NCBI GenBank assembly: GCA_947631195.1
Contig: CANRKK010000009.1
Span: forward strand, 1 to 60,074
Source: an uncultured Clostridia bacterium
GTDB taxonomy: Bacteria > Bacillota > Clostridia > Christensenellales > Borkfalkiaceae
Direction: 5' to 3'
Length of the DNA: 60,074 bases
Shown: in pieces, positions 45,701 through 54,700 of the stretch
Numbering within the stretch: the first letter of the stretch is position 1
How the letters are laid out: the number at the start of each line of letters is the position of its first letter
Translations under genes and position numbers: made by a program
Notes under the pieces: generated by a model
The model's database searches: none
The model's input: the letters and a program-made list of their open reading frames with translations, nothing else
What the model was told of the DNA's origin: nothing

Positions 45701-48700
45701 GCTTTGGTATTCAGCCGTATAACTATCTACATATGCCGTTATAGCGCTGTCCGTCCCCTTATATCCCTCAAGTACAAAGGAAACTATTGCGTCGTCGGTC
45801 TTTTGGTTATATTGTTTTTCTGTAACGGTTGCGGATTTTACCGCAAGTTCGGCGCGCGTTACGCTTATATGTAACGACCATTCTTTTTGGGTGAAGTTGC
45901 CGCTTTCGTCCGTTGCGGTAAAGGTGTAGCCGTCCTCCTTTACGTCTTTATAACTGCCGTCTGTAATTTCTATGGTTTGACTGTACGAACCCCAAGTCAG
46001 CCGCACGGTTACGGTGTGCGCAACTCCGTCGTAAACAGCCGAGTATCCGTCGGATATAGCGTCGCCGTCCGAACTCCATTTGGCCGTTGCTTGCGCGGGA
46101 GTTATTTCAAACACAGGGTCGCCATAGCTGAGAGTGTAGTTACCGGCTTGTGCCGTGCCTTCTCCCATAGCCACGTTTACATTGTATTTGCCCGCGTTTA
46201 TCGCTTCGCCGCTTGTGAGCTTGCCCGTACTGCCATCTGAAAGCGTTACGGTAATTGTCGCGCTTTCACCGGCGGCAAACTCTGCGGCCGTTGCCGTGGG
46301 AACGGGCTGCGCTTCGCCGGTATAAGTTTGCTGAAGTCCGCTTAGCGTAACGCTTAAAGTCCGGCAGGTTATGGTCGCATTAACCGTCCATTGGATAGCG
46401 CTGTCAGAGCCTTCTTTAACGCTATAACCTTGCCCTGCCGCAAAGCCGTAATTCTCGTTATCAATTGTCAACGTAACCGTTATTTGGTTTGCTTCGGAAA
46501 CGTTCTTTGAATTGTATTCGGCCGTAAGGGAATAATGAACAGATTCCCCCTCTATCCACTCAAAGTGCAGATCGTTGCCTATAATTTCTACATTTGCGCT
46601 CCCGTCGTAAGTTTTGCTCGCGGATATATTGCCATTAATCTGCGAGATATCATCGGCTTGAAGCTCTGCAAGATATTTGGTTATGGTAGCCGCGCCGCGA
46701 TATTTATCATTGGTGAGCTTATAGTTTGGATTGGCGAGTTCGATTGTAACATCGGCTTGACATGCGCCCGCTTGTTTTGTATCGTACGACACGCCGACAA
46801 CCGTAAATGCAACGCTTTCATTATTAACGCCTGCAAGAGTGCCTTTTGAGGTGACATTCTCTACAACTCCTCGGTTTGTAGAATCGTACTGTTTTGTTAT
46901 AACCATGCCCTCGATATCTTTAGCGTCAACTTGCGCGGGGTTGATTGTGAAAGACTGTGTGTCACCGCTTTCTATTTCATAGTTGCCGTTGGCCGCCGTA
47001 ACGTTTGCAACATAATCGCCCGCGTTGATTGCCTTGTCGTCGGTTGCGTTGTCTCCGCTTATCGTCACTTGCAGACCTGCGTCCTCTTCATCAAGAACAC
47101 CTTGCGCAACGGGCGTAACCGCTTGGGCGTCACCGTTATAAGTAAAGTTCCCGCCGTCCCAAGTAATGTTGATCTTTTTGGGGGTGATTGTAAGGGTTAG
47201 AGTCAGCTCCAAATCGCCGTAGTTTGTCGTGCCGTCAATGATTAGTTTTACGGTATACGCGTTCGCATTTATCGGTTTTTCTGCCAAGTCATTGTACGTT
47301 ACCGTTGCGGTAGTTACAAATTCCGGTATGCCGCTGAACTCAATGCCGTGAGGTTTGCCGTCATACTCTACGGACAGATTATTGCCCTCAACTGTAAAGC
47401 CGTCTTTGCTGAACGTGATATCTTCTGCTTTTACTTCCGCCTTGCCGATATAGGCCTTTATTGATATAGTCGTGCCCGAAAGGCTGTAGTTGGGTTTGTT
47501 GTTCAGCTCTATCTCTACAGTTACCGTTCTGTCGCCCGCGTCGGCTTTGTCATATTTTGCAGACAAAATCTTGAATTGCACTGTTTCGCCGTTTACGCCC
47601 GCAAGCGTGCCGCCAGTGACATCGGCTACGTCCGTGCCGTCATACGTCTTGGGAGTTACGCTCATGCCCTTTATATCCGCCGCATTGACAGTTGCGGGCG
47701 TGATTGTGAATGTGCCGCTTGCGGACAAAGTATAGTTTGAAGCCTTGCCCGTTTTGTCGCCGAGCGTTACCGTAAGAACATTGCCGCTACTGCCGCCATA
47801 GGTGTAGGTGCCGACATTGATTGCGCTTTCACTAACCGTTACTTTTAATTCCTCATCGCCCACATAGCCTGTTATCTCATAGTTATCATTATGTTCAAGG
47901 CCGTCATAAACGATTTCCACTTCTTTAGCGGTCAACGTGAGTACGCAAGGATTTATAACTATATCCTTTTGAGCATTTGTTAAATTAAAATTAGTTGCAA
48001 CGGCCGCAGAGGCGGTAAATTTATAACTTTGAGCGTCTTTAATTGAGGAATTACCCGAAAGATTAAGATCTTCGGTATAAGAAACTCCGTTAACTGTCCA
48101 CTCGGCCTTGGCTGTAACTTTGTATGCCTCCGCCTTGTATGTGAGGGCTTCCGTATATTCCTCATCATCGACATACCATTTTACGGTAGCTTCGGCGGGA
48201 GTGATTGTGAAAGACTGTGTGTCACCGCTTTCTATGTCATAGTTGCCATTGGTCGCCGTAACGTTTGCAATATAATCGCCCGCGTTGATTGCCTTGTCGT
48301 CGGTTAAGTTGGCTCCGCTGATTATAACCTTTAGCCCCGCGTCCTCTCCATAAAGAACATCGTGCGCAACGGGCGTAACCGCTTGGGCGGTGCCGTTATA
48401 AGTTAAGTTCCCGTCATCCCATGTAATGTTGATCTTTTTGGGCGTGATTGTAAGATATACGGTTTTGGTAAGCGTTTCATAGTTGTCGCCTTCTGGTATC
48501 GTGAGGACAACCGTATAACTTCCAACTTCACCGCTACTCAAACGCTTTACGTTTGTGGGAGCATTTGTTTCGCCGTCGTAGGTTATCGTATCGGATTTTA
48601 CATAATCGGGATATGTAAACGTTACGCTGTGAGGTTTGCCGTCGTAAACCGTGGATAAATTATCCCCCTCAACTGTAAAGCCTGTTGTGTTGAGCTGTAT

Positions 48701-51700
48701 TTCGCTGTCGCTAAAAGTTTTCTTGTCGATATAGAAAGTCCTTGTGCCGCTTTCTACATTTTTCCAAACAAAGTTACTTGCATTTTTGCTTTCGTCTATT
48801 TTATCAAGAGATACGGTGTATGTATATCCATCCACCTTATATACATTTAATGGTTCAAATTCAAACGACTTAGTGCCTTTGCTCCAGCTTGCGGTGGCCA
48901 TCACATTATAATTTTCATTCTTGAATACATAATGTCCGTCAGCATTTGCGGCCTTGCCGTCTACCGTCCACGTCAACGTTACTTCGGCAGCATTGATTGT
49001 GAATGTACCGCTTACTGCCTTAAGAGTAAAGTTGTCATTTGCAAGGGTTACCTTAACCGTTTTACTTTCGGCATTATTTTCCATACCGAAATGGTAAGTG
49101 CCGGCATTGGTTTGCGACTCAACGGAAAAAGTACTTGTCTTCAGCTGTCCAATAAGAAGTTCAGACAAATTTGAATTTACGGTTTTTACAACGGGGGTGA
49201 TAGATATCGGTTTGCCTTGATAAGTTAGAGTATCAGTTACCTCAAGCTCTAAATCTACTTCGGCTGGCTTAATTGTGAATGTACCGCTTGGAGACAAAGT
49301 GTAGTTGGAAGCCTTGCCCGTTTTGTCGCCGAGCGTTACCGTAAGAACATTGTCGCTGCTGCCGCCATAGGTGTAGGTGCCGACATTGATTGCGCTTTCA
49401 CTAACAGTTACGTCTAATTCCTCATCGCCAACATAGCCTGTTATTTCAAAGTTATCATTATGTTCAAGGCCGTCGTAAACGATTTCATTTTCTTTAGCGG
49501 TCAACGTGAGTTCTTTGGGGGTTATATTGGCCTTAAGATCTGCGGGCAAAATTACGCTATAGTTGAACGCGCGGTCGCCGCTCAGGACTATTGAGGTAAC
49601 GGTCACATGTATGTCGTTTGCCGCATTTGCATCGTCAAAAACGGCCTTGGCATTTGTCAAATCAAGAGTGACTTCGCCGTCGTAAACACCTTCCAATTTG
49701 CCGCCCGACAGAGTAGCCTCAACCGTGCCGTCGTATGGTTTATTTTCTGCGGAAAGGCCGCTCACGGTGAGTTCCGCCCGATTTACTGTTACGCGGACAT
49801 AGAGGATATCGGGGTTATCGATATCTATGGTGATATTATTAAAGGCCATATAATCCGCGGAGACGTCGATAAGCCACTGGCTGCCCAGCGAAGATTTAAG
49901 CTCATATTTTACCGTGTAAACGCCCGCGTCCTTGATTGACGTAGGTATAGCGCTTTCGGCTTCGGTATTGCCTGCCTTTACGTAGGAAATTATTGTTCCC
50001 GAATCTTCCGTGATATCGTCCTCTACTCCTTCGGGCAGGGTGATAATATCGCTCGGCTGCCACTCGCCGCCGCCATATGTTAGCGCTGTATTAACATAGG
50101 GCGCTACCGTGGTTTTGGCGGTTACGACCATGGTGACATTGTGCGTTGCGGGATAGAAGTTGCCCTCCACCGACCTTGCGTCGCCGCTGAAATAGTAGTT
50201 GCGGTATGCTTCGGCCGTCAAGGTGAGCGTTACGCTGTATGTGCCCGGTTTATAAGGTAAGCCGTCGCTTGTGAGGCCGCCGTTTTCCGTAGCATATGTG
50301 ACGGTGTACAGCGAGCTTTGATATTCGGCGGGCAATTCGGCCGTGCCGCCCTTGGGCAGTTTTACTTCGATATTTCCCGTCACGCCGACAAATTTTGTGA
50401 TTGCCGCCTTTTCAACGGTAAGCTGTACCGTGCGGACTCCCTTATTATGTTCGCCGTTTTGTGTGCCGCTTTCATCCTGCGTCCACCAATAATCGGCGCC
50501 CGGCAAACTGAACGTTATGGTATAGTTGCCCGCCTCCCTTATAGATGAGGGCGAGGGTGTTGCGGTCGCCGTGCCGTATTTTCCCGTCGCGGAATCGTAA
50601 GTATCATAGGTATAGTTTGATATTGTGCGATATTCGGAGGTGAGAACGGGGGCATAGTCGATATACGTTGCCGAACTTACGGAGGTATTGCCGTTGCTGT
50701 TATAAACGGGGTTGGAAACGTCGTTGCGCTTGGGATTTTCAAGGCCGTAGTCCGTCGAAAGGCGTATTTCAAGCTCGGTTACGGCGTATATAGGATTTTC
50801 GGGTTGGGGAGAACGCCAGCGATAGTTGGTTGCATCGGTGAGCTTTACTCTTACCTGATATTTGCCCTCGGTAAAGGTTGTTCTGGGCGCAAAATCGCTG
50901 TCGCTTTCGGCCTTGTAGCCGTCCACCACCCACGTGCCGTCCGAGGCGGGAGTAAACTCAAACTCGCCCGAAGTGTCCGTCAAAAATCCTATCTGCTTTA
51001 CGGGTGTATCGAGGGGCTTGGGCAAAACCTCTACGGTTACGGTAAACTTTCCGTTTACGGTATCGGGCGTTACAACCTGCCCGCAGCCGCGCGATCCGTC
51101 CTGCCACATATAGTTTGCGGCGGGCTCAAGCTCGATCTTATAGGTGCCCGCATTGAGTATGGAGGAGGGCAGATTGTCGGTCTTGCCGTTGTATTCCGTG
51201 ATTTTTGCGCTCATGGAATATCCGTAGTAGCCGTAGAAGATTGTGGTAAATTCATAAACTTCGTTGCGATATACTGCGGTGAATTTATCGCCCGAATACG
51301 TACCTATATTTTCGTTGGAGGTCCAGCGGGGCAGGGGAATTGCGGGGGCATCGGAAACTATAAGTTTGCAGGTTACAAACTTGCCGCCCGCCGCCGTATC
51401 GCCGATTGTTTTGCCCACTTCCTTGTAGTACGCGGGGTCGCCGTTTTGCACTATTTCGTCGCCCTCTCCAACCCAGCACAGGTTGTATGTATCGACAAGT
51501 TCAAGGGCAACCCAATAAGATCCCCTCCTGTACGGCACTTCGGCAAGAGGATCTATCTCCCCTATCTGCTTTTCGCCGCCAATGCCCGCGGTGATCTTTT
51601 GGGAATATTTGACTACGTTGTAGAACGCCTTATTTTCAAAAATCGTGACTTCCGCGCCCGTGGCTTCGGCCCGCAGCACTTGCTGGTCGCCCGGTACGGG

Positions 51701-54700
51701 AACTTCGCGCTTTAAAATATTGAGAATGTAAGTTTTGGACCCGCTGTCCGATACGGGCGAGCCGTTATATACGCCCTCCCACTTGTTGCCGTCTTTCGAT
51801 AGCGACACCACAACTTGGTATCTGCCCGCGTCGTAGGGGAAGCCCTTTTGACTGTTGTTGGAAGTTGGATCTTCATTCTCCTCACTTACTTCCGTAGAGT
51901 TGAGCGTGCCGTCGCTTTCATACTTTTGGTAAGTATAGGTGGCTTCCATCGTGTAGGGATCGAAGCCCGAAAGGAAACGCGAATACGGGTAGCCCGAAAA
52001 ATCGAAAGTGACGGTGATTTCGGGGAATTCCCTTTCGCCGTCGGGCACCTGCGTTCCTATGGCCTGGAAGCCCGGGGCGGCAATTTCGTTAGATTCCTGC
52101 CTGCTACCCGACTCCTTGGTGAGTATTATCGTTTGGGGCAGACGGTTAGAATTGCGGTCATAAACAAATTTAAAACTGTCAAATTCAGGCTGAGAAGAAG
52201 TATTCCAGCTGTCGATTGAAGTTGTGTCTGTATTGGTGAAAATGCCGGGCGACAATTGTCCGTTATCGATATAGATGGCGCCAGTACAATTGCCTGTTAT
52301 AAAGTCCTTAATAACCGATTGGTCGATTTTTGTTGAACCGTAGTAATAATCGCCGTCCGCAATTTCAGTCCAGGACAATGTTTTAAACACGCCGCCATCC
52401 TTTACATAGAGATTGTCGCCGTCCATCTGGTTATACAAAACGGTCACAGATTTATCGCCGTCGGCCGAGCGGAATATAATTTCCACCTCGTAGGTGAGTT
52501 TTGCGCGGTAGTCATAGCGTATGCCGCGCATCTTCAGATCATCGAGCGTGCTGTTGAAATTGGTATCTCCCCTGTTAACCATTCCGCTATTTCGAAGCAG
52601 TTGGTCGTACACCTGATATGAGGGAGCTATCAGCACGAGATCCTCATTTTTATAGCCCGTGAGGAAGTCCTGATTTTGTATGCCCACGTCATCTTTCGTG
52701 CTACCCGACGTGCCTATGCGGAAGTCTTTGTATTCCCCGAAAACGGCGTTGCCGTAGGTGGCGTTGGAAGGCAAATATACAACCTGCATGGCATTGGAAT
52801 AACGGAAAGCATACTCCTCGATAGTGGAAATTCTGTCGGGAATTATAACCGTCTGTATGCTTGTTGCGGTGAAAGCCGAATTGCCTATGATTGTGGTTGC
52901 GGAATAGTCAAACGTAAATTCTGTGAGCAATTTGCCGTCCGCACCCTTTAATTGAGGGGGGACGTACACGAGTTTTTGGTAAGCCACGTACGTTTCTTTT
53001 AGCATTTCGGGCGCGGGGATATCCTCTGTGCGGGAGACGCCCGCCTTGGCAACTATAAGGCATTGGGCGGTATAAGTTTTGCTGCCGCTGTGGTATTTAT
53101 CGGTGTAGGTTGCAGTTAATGTGTACGTGCCCTCTTCACCTATATTAAGTGTAACTATGTTCTTTGACTGCGACACGGCGCTGCCAACGATATATTCTTG
53201 TGCGCTTACGCCCTTGGCCGTCTCAAGCTCCCACGCGATATTCTTGAGCATTTCCGCAAGCAACTCACCCTGTTGGGGCGCACTGAAAATAAGCTCGGCC
53301 GAAAATTCCGTCTCTCTGTTGAGCTCTATACTTGTAACCGTTCTGTTCAGCTTTATGTCTGCGGGAAGATCGGGGAGGGACGAATCGATAACTTTTATAG
53401 ATATATTAAGTTCATAATCATATGCTCCATCCGGCAGGGAACCGTAGGACGAACTTTCATCATCGAAAATAAAGGATAAAGTCAAAGTCCCCTCATACTC
53501 GACGGTTCCCGTTATGGTCAAAGTGTATATGCCGTTATTATAGCTCGGGTCGCTTATATCGGGCTGATTATCGGAGGGAGCAAGGACGCAATTCAATTTC
53601 AAGGCTCCACTTTCTGCCAACGCCTTGACGTCGTCGCTTACGTTAACTTTAAGTTCATAGGATTCTTCGGTGGCGAGGTCGATTAACACTTCCTTATTTT
53701 CTACCGATAAATACTCCACGGCAGGCTCGGGCGTTAGAACTATGGCAACGATACCTATAGAACTACTTGTATCATTCATTGTCAATGTAACTGAACCCTT
53801 AACATCTGATATCGAGAGATAATCAGGATCAGTAACGGAACCGTTTCTGGGAGGCAATTTTTCGGATTTGCCTGATTGGGGCTCATTATTCTTATCTGTG
53901 TAATTGTACGCTATATATGTTTCGCCGAGATTATTATTATCTCTCACTGCATATACGGACACGTTAAATATTCCGTCATAATTTATAGTTAATGTACTAT
54001 CCTTACTTATAATAAAATATCCGCCATATGTAACTTCATCAAATATATATTTTCTATCGTTACCGGATTTAATATAATCATCACTGCCCGTGCCGGAACT
54101 AAAACTAAAACCTCCATCATTCTTTGTTTTTAAGTCATTCAGTGACTTTACAGGCACCACATTGTCGTAATTGATAAAATCCTTATCGGATTCATTGCCG
54201 TCATTTTTATGGCCGTCATTTGCGTCAAAAACAATACTGCCCGCGGGGATATCAATGCCGTCGCCTGTGGTAATAGGAGATATATCGCTATCGGGAGAAT
54301 AGAGCATAATGCCCGCCGAAGCCGATGACGCGGAGGTTATAATATCGTTATAGGGATTATTTTCGCCGTCCCAGTTTTTGGAATTGTTCCAAAAATCATC
54401 GTTGCCGAGCTTTTGCCCGTAGCGGGTTACATAGTCCCACACCAAATATTTGCGGTAGCCCGCAGTGTCATAATACTCGTAGCTGTAGTCGCCCGTATAT
54501 ATTGCGCCGTTGTCGCTCATTATGTAGAACGAGGGAACGTTGGCATTGCTTTCGGCGGCGATCTGCATCACGGCCACGCTGTTGTCGCCCTGGAACGCGC
54601 GGACGCCGTCGGCAAGCAACACGCCCGCCGAAAGAGTTATGGTTTGCAGATGGGTGAAACGCTGGAACGCCAGCCCATAAATCGAGAGGACGTCAACTCT

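Noticed and set aside
37190-49520. CRISPR-like repetition
   Set aside because: The repeats are long, coding, in frame and lack short spacers of uniform length; no CRISPR array or cas gene is present in the window.
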